Assembly: GCA_040500365.1 (NCBI GenBank)
Contig: CP148031.1
Coordinates: 1,612,001 to 1,676,000, forward strand
DNA: 64,000 nt
Source of the DNA: Dehalobacter alkaniphilus
GTDB taxonomy: Bacteria > Bacillota > Desulfitobacteriia > Desulfitobacteriales > Syntrophobotulaceae
Reading direction: 5' to 3'
How positions within the stretch are numbered: the first letter of the stretch is position 1; each line of letters begins with the position of its first letter. The notes below the pieces were generated by a model, which saw nothing but the letters and a program-made list of their open reading frames with translations, was not told where the DNA came from and did no database searches. Shown here in pieces: positions 42,972 to 52,894 of this stretch. Position numbers and translations under genes: made by a program.

Positions 42972-45029
42972 ATGGAAAACAACTTGTGGGTTTTGTCACA
43001 AAAAACGTATTCGGGTGAAGCATTTTTAGAAAAGGCGGGACTCTCCCGCAGTACCTTGAGTATTCTTCATAACCGGGGTTATTCTTCGAGAGACAGTGTT
43101 TTGGAATTTCTGAAGCCGTCGCTGCTGGACTTGCACTCTCCGTTCTTGTTTAAAGATATGGAGGTCATCTTGCAAAGGCTTGCCAAGGCTAGGACAGATC
43201 AGGAAAAGATTTTGATCTACGGGGATTACGATGCCGATGGTGTAACTGGAACAGCCTTACTGTATAAGGGCCTGATCAGTCTTGGGTATCAGGTCGTTGT
43301 CCATATCCCGAGCCGGGAAGAAGGCTATGGCCTGCATTCGGAAGCAATCGAAAAAGCAAGCCAAAACAATGTCTCGCTGATTATCACTGTTGACTGCGGA
43401 ATCTCAGCTGTCCAGGAAATAACCTTTGCTAAAACTTGCGGCATCGACATCATTGTCACGGACCACCATGAACCGCCGGACGAACTGCCTTGCGCAGTTG
43501 GAATATTAAATCCCAAAATAGCAGATTCAGGTTATCCGTTTCCGCATTTGGCCGGTGTCGGGGTAGCCTTTAAACTCCTGCAGGCCTTATACGCCCGTTT
43601 AGGTTATTCTGAGGCGGCATTTGGCTCGGAGAACGATTATCTTGATTTGGTCGCACTCGGAACGATTGCGGATATTGTCCCACTCGTCGGGGAAAACAGA
43701 ATCCTTGTCAAAAACGGGCTGACCGTGATGGAAAATACTAGGCACTCCGGGATCAGGGCGATGCTGGAGGAATGCGGCCTTCTCGGCAAGAAGCTTAAGG
43801 CAGGTCAGATCTCGTTTATTGTCGCTCCGAGAATCAATGCCGCCGGGAGGATGGATACGGCGAGGCTGGCACTGAACTTACTGCTTGAAGAGACCTATGG
43901 TGATGCGTTGGAGATGGCCAGGGAACTTAGCAAGGAAAACAATCTGAGACAGCTTACCGAAAAGGAGCTCCTTTGTGATGCTGAACGCATACTGGCTGAA
44001 GGCCCAATACCCAATGTCATTGTCTTGTCCTCACCGAACTGGCATCACGGAGTGATTGGCATTGTCGCTTCGCGACTCGTGGAGCGCTACAAGCGGCCGG
44101 TCTTCCTAATTGCCGAGGAAGGAGATACGGGGAAAGGCTCAGCCAGAGGAATCTCGGACTATCATGTTCTCGACGAATTAAAAAAACAAGCGGACGCTTT
44201 AAGCAAATTTGGCGGTCATAAGCAGGCGGCCGGATTTACGGTTCCTGTTGACCAGATCCCGCAGCTCCGGGAAGGGCTTAACAACAGTTTTCTTGAACTT
44301 GGGATCATCTTTAAGGAACGTTTTCAGATCGATTCTATTATATCGTGGGATGAATTGAATGTTCAGTTATTGGAAGAGCTGGAACAGATGGCTCCGTTTG
44401 GGGCAGGAAATCCAGCACCTGTCTTAAGAACGGACGGCCTTGCCGTCCAAAACGTTTCTATTGTCGGTAAAGGCCGGGAACATTTAAAAATGACGCTCGC
44501 AGCCGCAAAGCTTAAACGGGAAGCTATGGCGTTTAAAAAGGGACAAGAATTTGATCTGGTCAAAAACATCGATATGATCGATATCATTTATAATCTTGAG
44601 CTGAACAGCTACGGTAATGTCGAAACTATCCAGGCCGTCGTCAAGGATTTCCGTCCTTCCGGTGTCGGAGCCAAGCAGGAAATCGCCTGTACGGCTGAGG
44701 GATATTCCGAACCGGAGCTGGCCATTAGCGGGAGCCTGCCGGATTTCGAGACTGCCGCCTTCGAAGAAAAGATTCTGGCACCGCGTCTTTCCAGAAAGAT
44801 GCTGGCGGATTTCTATCGAAACCTTAAGAGCGTAATGGATGAACGCGGTTTTATTCGATGGGAACGGTCTGCGGAAAAACCTGAAATGCAGCTCAACATC
44901 ATGAAAATATTTGAGGAACTTGGCATCATCAGCTGGTATGGCGGAACAGGCCCGTATTTATTTAAATTAAACAATATCGAGAAAACCTACTTGCAGACTT
45001 CTTTGCGTTTCAGAGTCTGGAGCGAATAG
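42972..45029 (+). CDS. recJ: single-stranded-DNA-specific exonuclease RecJ
   Basis: 5'-3' exonuclease in recombination and repair. The 685-residue protein has the DHH domain (YGDYDADGVTGTALLYKGL near 77-95, TVDCGIS, VTDHHEPPDELP, HLAGVGVAFKL), the DHHA1 domain (SKFGGHKQAAGFTVP), an OB domain (FGAGNPAPVL) and a C-terminal extension of about 120 residues as in other Firmicute RecJ. All catalytic aspartate/histidine motifs are present. It follows the lapA-like gene and precedes relA, a common order. Confidence 0.94.
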   Translation: MENNLWVLSQKTYSGEAFLEKAGLSRSTLSILHNRGYSSRDSVLEFLKPSLLDLHSPFLFKDMEVILQRLAKARTDQEKILIYGDYDADGVTGTALLYKGLISLGYQVVVHIPSREEGYGLHSEAIEKASQNNVSLIITVDCGISAVQEITFAKTCGIDIIVTDHHEPPDELPCAVGILNPKIADSGYPFPHLAGVGVAFKLLQALYARLGYSEAAFGSENDYLDLVALGTIADIVPLVGENRILVKNGLTVMENTRHSGIRAMLEECGLLGKKLKAGQISFIVAPRINAAGRMDTARLALNLLLEETYGDALEMARELSKENNLRQLTEKELLCDAERILAEGPIPNVIVLSSPNWHHGVIGIVASRLVERYKRPVFLIAEEGDTGKGSARGISDYHVLDELKKQADALSKFGGHKQAAGFTVPVDQIPQLREGLNNSFLELGIIFKERFQIDSIISWDELNVQLLEELEQMAPFGAGNPAPVLRTDGLAVQNVSIVGKGREHLKMTLAAAKLKREAMAFKKGQEFDLVKNIDMIDIIYNLELNSYGNVETIQAVVKDFRPSGVGAKQEIACTAEGYSEPELAISGSLPDFETAAFEEKILAPRLSRKMLADFYRNLKSVMDERGFIRWERSAEKPEMQLNIMKIFEELGIISWYGGTGPYLFKLNNIEKTYLQTSLRFRVWSE

Positions 45030-45047
45030 GAACCCAGAGGTGGCGTA

Positions 45048-47216
45048 ATGAATTTTCAACAACTGAAGGAAACATTGATTTCCAATAACGCGCAATACAA
45101 CCTTGAAAAAATTGAAGAGGCCTATGAATATGCGGAACTTGCCCATCGCGGCCAACTCCGCAATTCCGGAGAAAAGTATATCTATCATCCGCTGGAAGTC
45201 GCCTCGATTCTTGCCGAATTGGAGATGGACGATTCGACGATCATTGCTGCGTTGCTTCATGATGTCGCTGAAGATACGAACAGAACGCTTGGAGATATCC
45301 GTAAGAATTTTGGCGATGAAGTTGCGGGGCTCGTCGATGGGGTAACCAAACTCGGCAAAATTTCGTACAAGAGCAAGGTTGAAGTTCAGGTTGAAAACTT
45401 AAGGAAAATGTTTCTGGCGATGGCCAAGGATATTCGGGTTATTTTAATCAAGCTGGCTGACCGCCTGCACAATATGCGGACCCTGAAATATCAGTCTGAA
45501 TCTAAACAAAAGGAAATTGCGCAGGAGACGATCGAGATCTATGCGCCCTTAGCCAATAGGCTCGGGATATTCCGGATCAAGTGGGAGCTGGAAGATCTCG
45601 CTTTTCGCTATTTGCATTCGCAGGAATACTACGATTTAGTTGAAGGTATTTCTTTGAAGAGAAAAGAAAGACAGGAACAGATCGATGAGGTGATCGAACA
45701 GCTTAAAATCAGGCTCGATGAAGTCGGAATTGAAGCCGATATTGCCGGCCGTCCGAAGCATTTCTTTAGTATCTATAAAAAGATGCTCGATCAGAACAAA
45801 GATCTGAGTGAAATATTTGATTTGACGGCAGTCCGGGTCATTGTCAAAACCGTCAATGACTGCTACGGAGCACTGGGGGTTATTCACACCCTATGGAAGC
45901 CTATTCCCGGAAGGTTTAAAGATTATATTGCGATGCCGAAACCGAATATGTACCAGTCCCTGCATACGACATTAATCGGAAACCACGGGGACCCGTTTGA
46001 AATCCAGATCCGGACCTGGGAAATGCACCGGACGGCTGAATACGGGATTGCTGCCCACTGGAAATACAAAGAAGGCAAAAAAATTGAGAGTAATTTCGAA
46101 CAGAAACTATCCTGGATTCGCCAGCTCCTGGAGGTACAGCATGACTCTAAGGATGATGCCGGCGAATTTATGGAATCGCTGAAAATAGACTTGTTTGCGG
46201 ATACTGTATTTGTATTTACACCCAAAGGCGATGTCGTTGAATTGCCTGCCGATTCCTGTCCGATTGATTTTGCGTACCGGGTTCATACGGATGTCGGACA
46301 TAGCTGTATCGGTGCTAAAATCAACGGAAGAATCGTTCCACTTGACACCAAATTGAAAAACGGGGATATTGTTGAGATTCTGACAACCAAGACACCCACC
46401 GGACCGAGTAGAGACTGGGTTTGTCTTGTAAAGACCTCTCAGGCCAAAAACAGGATCCGCCAGTGGTTTAAGAAAGAAAAAAGAGAAGAGAATATTATCA
46501 GAGGACGTGAAGGCCTCGAGCGTGAAGCCAGGAAACTTGGTCTTGAACCGTCAACAGCCTTAAAATCAGAAAACATGATCAAATTAGCCAAGAGCTTCAG
46601 TTTTAACAACATTGATGATCTATATGCAGCAATGGGTGATGGTGCGATTACTTTTAAAAAGGCCCTGGGCCGTTTGAAGGAAGAAATCCTGAAAGAAGAG
46701 CTGAAAACACCGCTTCTCCCGATTCAGGCAGAACACAAGCACCTGGTGAAGCATTCCCAGGGAGTATCGGTCAAGGGGGTAAACAATATCCTGATCCGGT
46801 TTTCCCGGTGCTGCAATCCGCTTCCCGGAGATTCGATCATCGGCTATATAACGAGAGGCCGCGGCGTATCAATCCACAGGGCGGACTGCTCGGAGCTCGT
46901 TGGCCTTACGGCAGAAGAGCAGGAGCGGATCGTTGAGGTTGAATGGGAAGCCGCTGTCGAGTCAATCTATCCTGTAGACATCGAGATTATCGGTCTGGAT
47001 CGCGTGGGTTTGGTCAGCGACATCATGAACGTGATCACCGAAACACGGACCCATATGCTCGGAATGAGTGCCCGGGTAGGCAAAGACCGCGTCTCCCATA
47101 TCCGTCTGAGAATCGAAGTGAAAAACCTCGACCATTTAAACTTTGTTCTTAACAAGTTCCGCAAAGTCAAAGATGTTACCGTGGTCGAAAGGATTCAGGG
47201 CGGAGGAAATAATTAA
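45048..47216 (+). CDS. relA: bifunctional (p)ppGpp synthetase/hydrolase
   Basis: Stringent-response enzyme that makes and degrades (p)ppGpp. The 722 residues contain the HD hydrolase domain (HRGQLRNSGEKYIYHPLEVA, LLHDVAEDT), the synthetase domain (YGALGVIHTLWKPIPGRFKDYIAMPKPN, YQSLHTT), TGS (VFTPKGDVVELPADSCPIDFAYRVHTDVG), a zinc-finger-like/RIS segment (RCCNPLPGD) and a C-terminal ACT domain. The HD motif is intact, so both activities are expected. RBS AGAGGTGG precedes the ATG. It is followed closely by a metallohydrolase and hemZ. Confidence 0.95.
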   Translation: MNFQQLKETLISNNAQYNLEKIEEAYEYAELAHRGQLRNSGEKYIYHPLEVASILAELEMDDSTIIAALLHDVAEDTNRTLGDIRKNFGDEVAGLVDGVTKLGKISYKSKVEVQVENLRKMFLAMAKDIRVILIKLADRLHNMRTLKYQSESKQKEIAQETIEIYAPLANRLGIFRIKWELEDLAFRYLHSQEYYDLVEGISLKRKERQEQIDEVIEQLKIRLDEVGIEADIAGRPKHFFSIYKKMLDQNKDLSEIFDLTAVRVIVKTVNDCYGALGVIHTLWKPIPGRFKDYIAMPKPNMYQSLHTTLIGNHGDPFEIQIRTWEMHRTAEYGIAAHWKYKEGKKIESNFEQKLSWIRQLLEVQHDSKDDAGEFMESLKIDLFADTVFVFTPKGDVVELPADSCPIDFAYRVHTDVGHSCIGAKINGRIVPLDTKLKNGDIVEILTTKTPTGPSRDWVCLVKTSQAKNRIRQWFKKEKREENIIRGREGLEREARKLGLEPSTALKSENMIKLAKSFSFNNIDDLYAAMGDGAITFKKALGRLKEEILKEELKTPLLPIQAEHKHLVKHSQGVSVKGVNNILIRFSRCCNPLPGDSIIGYITRGRGVSIHRADCSELVGLTAEEQERIVEVEWEAAVESIYPVDIEIIGLDRVGLVSDIMNVITETRTHMLGMSARVGKDRVSHIRLRIEVKNLDHLNFVLNKFRKVKDVTVVERIQGGGNN

Positions 47217-47243
47217 AATATTATTTAGAGGTGGCGATATCGC

Positions 47244-47873
47244 GTGATTGAAAGAATAATTACACCTGTCTTGGGAGTAAACTGCTACGTACTGGCTTGT
47301 GACAAGACCAAAAAGGCTGCAATCATCGATCCCGGATCGGGCAGTGCGATGATCAAGGATTTGCTGAGGAGGCATAACCTCGAGGTTGAACGGATTATCT
47401 TGACGCACGGACATTATGACCATATCGGGGCAGCTGAAGAATTGAGAAAAACCCTGCATGCTGAAGTCGCTGTTCACAGGGAGGATGCAGGGATGCTGAC
47501 GGATCCTCAGAAAAACCTTTCCAGAATGTTCAGCAGGGACTACGTGATGTCTCCGGCTGAAATACTGCTGGAAGACGGTCAGGAATTCTTTATTGGTGAA
47601 GTTCAAATGAAAGTTATCCACACACCGGGACATACACCGGGCGGCATCTGCCTGTTGACGGACGGTGTGCTGTTCAGCGGGGACACGCTCTTTGACTGTT
47701 CCATCGGCAGAGCGGATTTTCCAGGGGGGGATTTTCATAAACTACTCAGCAGCATCCATGATAAGCTGATGGTTTTGGACGACCAAATCCTGGTCTATCC
47801 CGGACATGAATCTTTTTCATCCATTGGCCGGGAAAGGGTCAGAAATCCATATATCAGTGGAGACCTGGCCTGA
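47244..47873 (+). CDS. MBL-fold hydrolase, glyoxalase II-like
   Basis: A 209-residue zinc hydrolase with THGHYDHIGAAEELR, HTPGHTPGGICLL, FSGDTLFDCSIGRADFPGG and VYPGHE, the set typical of YcbL/glyoxalase II-like proteins. The GTG start at 47244 has GAGGTGG 8 bases upstream. The stop overlaps the hemZ start (TGATG). It is regularly found between relA and hemZ in clostridia; its substrate is unknown (thioesters of small thiols are likely). Confidence 0.85.
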   Translation: MIERIITPVLGVNCYVLACDKTKKAAIIDPGSGSAMIKDLLRRHNLEVERIILTHGHYDHIGAAEELRKTLHAEVAVHREDAGMLTDPQKNLSRMFSRDYVMSPAEILLEDGQEFFIGEVQMKVIHTPGHTPGGICLLTDGVLFSGDTLFDCSIGRADFPGGDFHKLLSSIHDKLMVLDDQILVYPGHESFSSIGRERVRNPYISGDLA

Positions 47874-49501
47874 TGGAGGAAAGCATTCTTCTTTGTAGTT
47901 CCACAATCGATCCGAAAATGCTGGCCAGCTGCTCACAAATTATAGCAGCTTTTTTTCCGGGTAAAAAATTTAGAACATGCAGAAATTTTATGGCAGGAGA
48001 GTTATCTTCCGACGTACTACCGGATGACATGCCATCAGCTGCCGTTCGATCCGATGCTGGAATAATGCGGTCTGCCGCTGATAATGAACGGTCTGATGCT
48101 GAAGGTTTTTGCATGAACATAGAGTCCGTGAATACTGCCTCGGAAAAGGTTTATGAAATCTGCCTAACCGACAGAACGACCGGAAAAAAATATGCGAAGA
48201 CAGTGCAGACGGGATCAGCGGATGATTTCTACAGACTGAAGCTTCCTGGCAAAGAACCGCTGTCCCAGATCATTTTAAAAAGAGGATTATGTACATTTTT
48301 ATCCGAATATACCGGAAAAAAACTTCCGTGGGGAAGTCTGACCGGGATACGGCCTGGTAAAATCATTGGCAAAATGACCGATCTCGGATATGACGAAGAA
48401 CAAAAGAATAAAGTCCTGCGAGAACTTTACCTCGTTGACCAGGAAAAGGTGAGCCTGCTTCACCAGCTCGAGCAGGTTCAACAGCCTTTCCGCCAAACGA
48501 TGAAAGAAGCCGAGCATTTTGCCGGCGTTTATCTTGCGATACCGTTCTGTCCGTCCCGCTGTTTCTACTGCTCGTTTCCTTCCAACACCCTGACCGGTAA
48601 ACAAACCGGACAGCTTTGCCGCTATCTGGAAGCCCTGAAGAAGGAAGTAAAACTAACTGGGGAAATGATGCGGGGACTGGGTATGAAGGCCGACAGCCTT
48701 TATATCGGCGGTGGTACACCGACGGTGCTAAGCGCCGCCGACCTGCAGATGCTGCTGGAAACCATCCGTGATGAGATTCCACAGGCTGAGCGGTGTGAAT
48801 ATTCTGTTGAGGCCGGTAGACCGGATACGATTGATCATACAAGACTGACAGTGATGAAGAATTTTGGGGTGAACCGGATAAGCGTTAACCCTCAGACCAT
48901 GCAGGAGGCAACCCTGCCCGTGATTGGACGTAGGCATACGGCCGCCGATATCCGGGAGTGTTTTCTTCTAGCCAGAGATGTTTCCGACTGGGTGATCAAT
49001 ATGGATTTGATCCTTGGACTGCCAGGTGAAGGATCTGAGGAAGTCCTGGACAGTGTGGAAAAAGTACTGGCTTTGCAACCGGATAACATTACCGTCCATG
49101 CCCTGGCGCTGAAACGAGGCTCTGCGGCCTGGGAGAACCATTCGGCTTCAAACCGTGAAGATGCTATAGACTGGCAGGATATTCAGCGCGAAGTCCACCG
49201 CAGGATTCAACAGCGCGGATATATTCCGTATTATCTGTACCGACAAAAGTATATTGCCGGTAACCTTGAGAATATCGGCTATGCCCTGCAGGGCAAAGAA
49301 TGCCGCTATAATATTGCGGTGATCGAAGAACAGCAAAATATCATGGGGCTAGGCGCAGGCAGTGTCAGCAAAATACGGAAGAAGGATTCAGGCCACGAGA
49401 ATATTTATCATCCGGTTGACCTACAGTGCTATGAGAACCAACTGATGCAGGTTCATCAAAAAATAAAGCAATCTTTAACAGATTTTTTGCCTGTTTTATG
49501 A
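47873..49501 (+). CDS. hemZ: oxygen-independent coproporphyrinogen III oxidase-like protein HemZ
   Basis: Radical-SAM enzyme of the HemN/HemZ type. The 542 residues have the [4Fe-4S] motif CPSRCFYCSF (Cys-x3-Cys-x2-Cys, near 224-231), GGGTPT, VEAGRPDTI, RISVNPQTM, NMDLILGLPGEG and YYLYRQKYIAGNLENIGYAL, all shared with Bacillus HemZ. The N-terminal region (about 1-120) holds a low-complexity insertion with a degenerate RSDA-type repeat (near 58-80), which makes it longer than Bacillus HemZ. Anaerobic coproporphyrinogen decarboxylation is the family role, but many such proteins have not been tested. Confidence 0.87.
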   Translation: MEESILLCSSTIDPKMLASCSQIIAAFFPGKKFRTCRNFMAGELSSDVLPDDMPSAAVRSDAGIMRSAADNERSDAEGFCMNIESVNTASEKVYEICLTDRTTGKKYAKTVQTGSADDFYRLKLPGKEPLSQIILKRGLCTFLSEYTGKKLPWGSLTGIRPGKIIGKMTDLGYDEEQKNKVLRELYLVDQEKVSLLHQLEQVQQPFRQTMKEAEHFAGVYLAIPFCPSRCFYCSFPSNTLTGKQTGQLCRYLEALKKEVKLTGEMMRGLGMKADSLYIGGGTPTVLSAADLQMLLETIRDEIPQAERCEYSVEAGRPDTIDHTRLTVMKNFGVNRISVNPQTMQEATLPVIGRRHTAADIRECFLLARDVSDWVINMDLILGLPGEGSEEVLDSVEKVLALQPDNITVHALALKRGSAAWENHSASNREDAIDWQDIQREVHRRIQQRGYIPYYLYRQKYIAGNLENIGYALQGKECRYNIAVIEEQQNIMGLGAGSVSKIRKKDSGHENIYHPVDLQCYENQLMQVHQKIKQSLTDFLPVL

Positions 49502-49539
49502 AAAAATATAGGAACCCTGATGAGTCTGAAGGATAATTG

Positions 49540-49548
49540 TGTTATAAT
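49540..49548 (+). promoter_or_regulatory. extended -10 promoter for hisS-aspS
   Basis: TGTTATAAT has TGn next to a perfect TATAAT, 71 bases before the hisS start. No good -35 is seen. The leader is too short for a T-box. Confidence 0.5.
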
Positions 49549-49619
49549 AGATAAGCTTATTTTTTAGATTGGACACGCCGGATGATCCGTTGATCTACCG
49601 TTGTGCAGGAGGAAGTATC

Positions 49620-50891
49620 ATGTCGATTCAGCGGCCGAAAGGTACACAGGATATCATTCCGGGTACCGTAGAAAAGTGGCAATTTCTCGAAGAACAAATC
49701 CGGAAGATTTGTTCCGAGTATGGATATAAAGAAATCAGAACACCGGTCTTTGAAGCGACCGAACTTTTTCAGCGTGGCGTCGGAGAGACAACGGATATTG
49801 TCAATAAAGAGATGTATACCTTTATAGATAAAGGGCAGAGATCCATCACGCTGCGCCCTGAAGGGACGGCTTCCGTCTGCAGGGCGTATACAGAGAACAA
49901 GCTTTATGCGCTGCAGCAGCCGGTCAAAATGTATTACCTCGGCCCGATGTTCCGCTATGAGAAGTCCCAGGCCGGACGCTTTCGGCAATTCCACCAGTTC
50001 GGAGCAGAGGTGCTCGGTGGAGAAGATCCGCTTGTCGATGCCGAAATCATCTGTCTGATCTGGGATTTTTTTGGTAGAATCGGCCTTAAGGGACTCGTGG
50101 TTGAGATCAATTCCGTGGGCTGTCCGACGTGCCGGGCTGAGCATAGGATTAGGCTGCAGGAGTTTCTGCAGGAACGCAAGGATGATCTTTGTCCGGATTG
50201 CCAGAACCGCTTTACCAAAAATCCGATGCGGATTTTAGACTGTAAGAACAGTTCCTGTCAAAAGCTGACGGAAAATGCTCCGACGACCCTGGATACGCTC
50301 TGCGTAGACTGTGCGGAACATTTCGCGAAGACTCAGGAATATTTAAATATCGCTGGGATTGCCTACCGGATTAATCCCAGAATGGTTCGCGGGCTGGATT
50401 ATTATCAAAAAACAGCCTTTGAAGTCACAGCTGAAGGTATCGGCGCCCAGAACGCGATTTGTGGTGGCGGGCGTTATGATGGTCTTGTCCAGGAAATTGG
50501 CGGGCCGGCCACACCGGGAATTGGTTTTGCCATGGGACTGGAACGTATCCTGAGTGTCATGGAAAAGCAGAGTGTTGAAATGATGCCTGAGGTTGAAGCG
50601 CCGGTCGTGATTGCAGCTCTGGGTGAGGCGGCCAGACAGGAAGGATTCAGACTTTTAGGTGATCTGCGGCAGGCCGGGCTGCCGGCAGTCATGGACCTTC
50701 TTGGAAAAGGGCTTAAAGGTCAGCTTAAATATGCAGACAGGGAACAAGCCCGCTATGTACTAATATTGGGTGACGATGAGCTTGCCCGGAAAATGGTGAT
50801 CGTCCGCGATATGCGGTTGGGAGAACAGCAGGAAATCCCGCTGGATCAAATCAAAGCTTTTTTGTTGAATCATACGAAATGTGAAATGTAG
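49620..50891 (+). CDS. hisS: histidine-tRNA ligase
   Basis: Class II synthetase charging tRNA-His. The 423 residues start SIQRPKGTQDIIPG and contain motif 1 (YGYKEIRTPVFEATELFQRGVGE), motif 2 (LRPEGTASVCRAY...FRYEKSQAGRFRQFHQFGAE), the HisA motif RGLDYYQKTAFEV, motif 3 (GIGFAMGLERIL) and the C-terminal anticodon domain. ATG 49620 is preceded by AGGAGGAAG; a longer in-frame start at 49569 lacks a site. aspS follows 10 bases after the stop, as in many Firmicutes. Confidence 0.97.
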   Translation: MSIQRPKGTQDIIPGTVEKWQFLEEQIRKICSEYGYKEIRTPVFEATELFQRGVGETTDIVNKEMYTFIDKGQRSITLRPEGTASVCRAYTENKLYALQQPVKMYYLGPMFRYEKSQAGRFRQFHQFGAEVLGGEDPLVDAEIICLIWDFFGRIGLKGLVVEINSVGCPTCRAEHRIRLQEFLQERKDDLCPDCQNRFTKNPMRILDCKNSSCQKLTENAPTTLDTLCVDCAEHFAKTQEYLNIAGIAYRINPRMVRGLDYYQKTAFEVTAEGIGAQNAICGGGRYDGLVQEIGGPATPGIGFAMGLERILSVMEKQSVEMMPEVEAPVVIAALGEAARQEGFRLLGDLRQAGLPAVMDLLGKGLKGQLKYADREQARYVLILGDDELARKMVIVRDMRLGEQQEIPLDQIKAFLLNHTKCEM

Positions 50892-50901
50892 GAGGATGTC
50901 C

Positions 50902-52683
50902 ATGTTAGCAGAAAGAATCGGAGCGGGTACGCTGAACAGGAAAAACGCAGGCGAAAAAGTAAAGTTGTTGGGTTGGGTTCAGACCAGAAGAGACCATGGA
51001 GGCGTTATTTTCGTTGATTTGCGCGACAGGTCCGGCATTGTCCAGATTGTCTTCAATCCGGATATGCCTGCAAACGCTTTTAATCAGGCTGAAAAACTCC
51101 GCTCGGAGTATGTGATAAAGGCCGAAGGTCTCGTCCGGGTGAGACCTGAAGGTTCAGAAAATCCGAACATGGTTACCGGAGAAATTGAAGTTGTGATCGA
51201 AAACTTGGAAATACTCAATAAAGCGAAAACTCCGCCTTTCTATATCCAGGACAATGTGGATGTCGATGAAAGTGTCAGGCTGAAACACCGCTATCTCGAC
51301 CTCCGCCGGACCGAAATGCAGAACATATTTAAGATCAGACACCGGGTCACGAAAATCATGCGTGATTTTCTGGACAGTGAGGGATTCCTGGAAATTGAAA
51401 CGCCAATTCTGGCTAAGTCAACACCGGAAGGGGCCAGAGACTATCTCGTGCCCAGCCGCGTGAATCAGGGAACATTTTATGGATTGCCCCAATCACCGCA
51501 GATCTTTAAACAGTTGTTGATGGTCGCTGGCATGGAAAAATATTTTCAGATCGCCCGCTGTTTCCGTGATGAAGACTTGCGCGCGGACCGCCAGCCGGAA
51601 TTTACCCAGCTCGATTTGGAGATGTCCTTTATTGAGATTGAAGACCTTCTGCCGATGATGGAGAACCTGATTGCCAAGATCTTCAGGGAAGTCAAAGGTA
51701 TTGAAATTCCGCTTCCAATTCCGCGGCTGACCTATCAGGAGGCAATGGAACGCTATGGTTCGGACAAGCCGGATACCCGCTTTACCATGGAACTGATTGA
51801 TGTGGCTCCGGTTGTCAAAGATTCCGGATTTAAAGTATTTGCCGACGTTGTCGCGAAGGGCGGCAGGGTTAAAGGAATCTGCGCCAAAGGCTGTGCCGGT
51901 ATGCCACGGAGGGAAATTGACGCGCTAACCAAATTTGTTAGCATTTACGGTGCAAAAGGGCTTGCCTACATCGTGATGGATTCCGAAGGAATGAAATCAC
52001 CGATTCTGAAGTTCTTCACCGAACTGGAGATTAACGCACTGTTGGCTGCGATGGGAGCAGAAACCGGAGACATCCTATTTTTCGTTGCCGATAAGGAATC
52101 CGTCGTTCATAATGCGCTTGGAAACTTAAGACTAGAGCTGGCTAAACGAATGGAGCTTATTCGGGAAGATATGATTAACTGTCTTTGGGTTACGGAATTC
52201 CCGCTCTTTGAATATGATGAAGAAGAAAAACGCTATGTGGCGATTCACCATATGTTTACCAGTCCGATGAATGAAGATATTGCCCTCCTGGATTCCGATC
52301 CACTGAAGGTAAGAGCAAAGGCTTATGACATGGTCCTGAACGGAATGGAACTCGGCGGAGGAAGCATCCGGATTCACCAAAGGGATGTTCAGGAAAAAAT
52401 CTTTGACCTGATTGGTTTGAGCAGTGAAGAGGCCAAAGAAAAATTTGGCTATCTGCTTGAAGCGTTCGAATATGGCACACCACCCCATGGGGGAATTGCG
52501 TTTGGGCTGGATAGACTTACGATGATTCTTTCCGGACGGGATAATATCCGCGATGTCATCGCATTTCCGAAGACCCAGAGTGCTTCATGTCTGCTGACCC
52601 AGGCGCCTTCACCGGTCGTGGACAGCCAACTCAAAGAGCTTCATATTAAACTGGACCTGAAAGCAAAACAGCCTTCTAATTAA
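50902..52683 (+). CDS. aspS: aspartate-tRNA ligase
   Basis: Class II synthetase charging tRNA-Asp. The 593 residues begin with an OB-fold anticodon domain (LGWVQTRRDHGGVIFVDLRDRSGIVQIVF), followed by motif 1-2 (TPILAKSTPEGARDYLVPSR, FYGLPQSPQIFKQLLMVAG, ARCFRDEDLRADRQPEFTQLDLEMSF), the bacterial GAD insertion and motif 3 (GIAFGLDRLTMIL). The start is ATG 50902, with AGGAGG 6 bases upstream; in-frame GTG 50881 and ATG 50896 overlap or touch that site. Whether it is the discriminating or non-discriminating form cannot be told here. Confidence 0.96.
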   Translation: MLAERIGAGTLNRKNAGEKVKLLGWVQTRRDHGGVIFVDLRDRSGIVQIVFNPDMPANAFNQAEKLRSEYVIKAEGLVRVRPEGSENPNMVTGEIEVVIENLEILNKAKTPPFYIQDNVDVDESVRLKHRYLDLRRTEMQNIFKIRHRVTKIMRDFLDSEGFLEIETPILAKSTPEGARDYLVPSRVNQGTFYGLPQSPQIFKQLLMVAGMEKYFQIARCFRDEDLRADRQPEFTQLDLEMSFIEIEDLLPMMENLIAKIFREVKGIEIPLPIPRLTYQEAMERYGSDKPDTRFTMELIDVAPVVKDSGFKVFADVVAKGGRVKGICAKGCAGMPRREIDALTKFVSIYGAKGLAYIVMDSEGMKSPILKFFTELEINALLAAMGAETGDILFFVADKESVVHNALGNLRLELAKRMELIREDMINCLWVTEFPLFEYDEEEKRYVAIHHMFTSPMNEDIALLDSDPLKVRAKAYDMVLNGMELGGGSIRIHQRDVQEKIFDLIGLSSEEAKEKFGYLLEAFEYGTPPHGGIAFGLDRLTMILSGRDNIRDVIAFPKTQSASCLLTQAPSPVVDSQLKELHIKLDLKAKQPSN

Positions 52684-52820
52684 TCATTCATCAACAATTC
52701 CCCATCAATTCAATTTAATTTAATTCATCTTATCTCATTAATAGAACTTTCGATAAGGGCTTTGCCGGTTTATTATTCATAAAAAACAGGCATAATATAT
52801 TTCATATCCGGCAAATCCTC

Positions 52821-52850
52821 TTGACAGAATAACCAGACTGGCCATATAAT
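52821..52850 (+). promoter_or_regulatory. sigma-A promoter of csoR
   Basis: TTGACA (52821-52826) and TATAAT (52845-52850), both perfect, 18 bp apart. Transcription would start near 52857, just before the operator. Confidence 0.8.
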
Positions 52851-52861
52851 AATCTTAGAAC

Positions 52862-52878
52862 ATACCCCTATGGGGTAT
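52862..52878. promoter_or_regulatory. CsoR-type operator
   Basis: ATACCCC-TAT-GGGGTAT is a perfect palindrome around a 3 bp centre and matches the G/C-tract operators of CsoR copper sensors. It lies between promoter and ribosome site of csoR itself, which implies autorepression. Confidence 0.8.
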
Positions 52879-52894
52879 ATAGGCGAGGGGTAAG

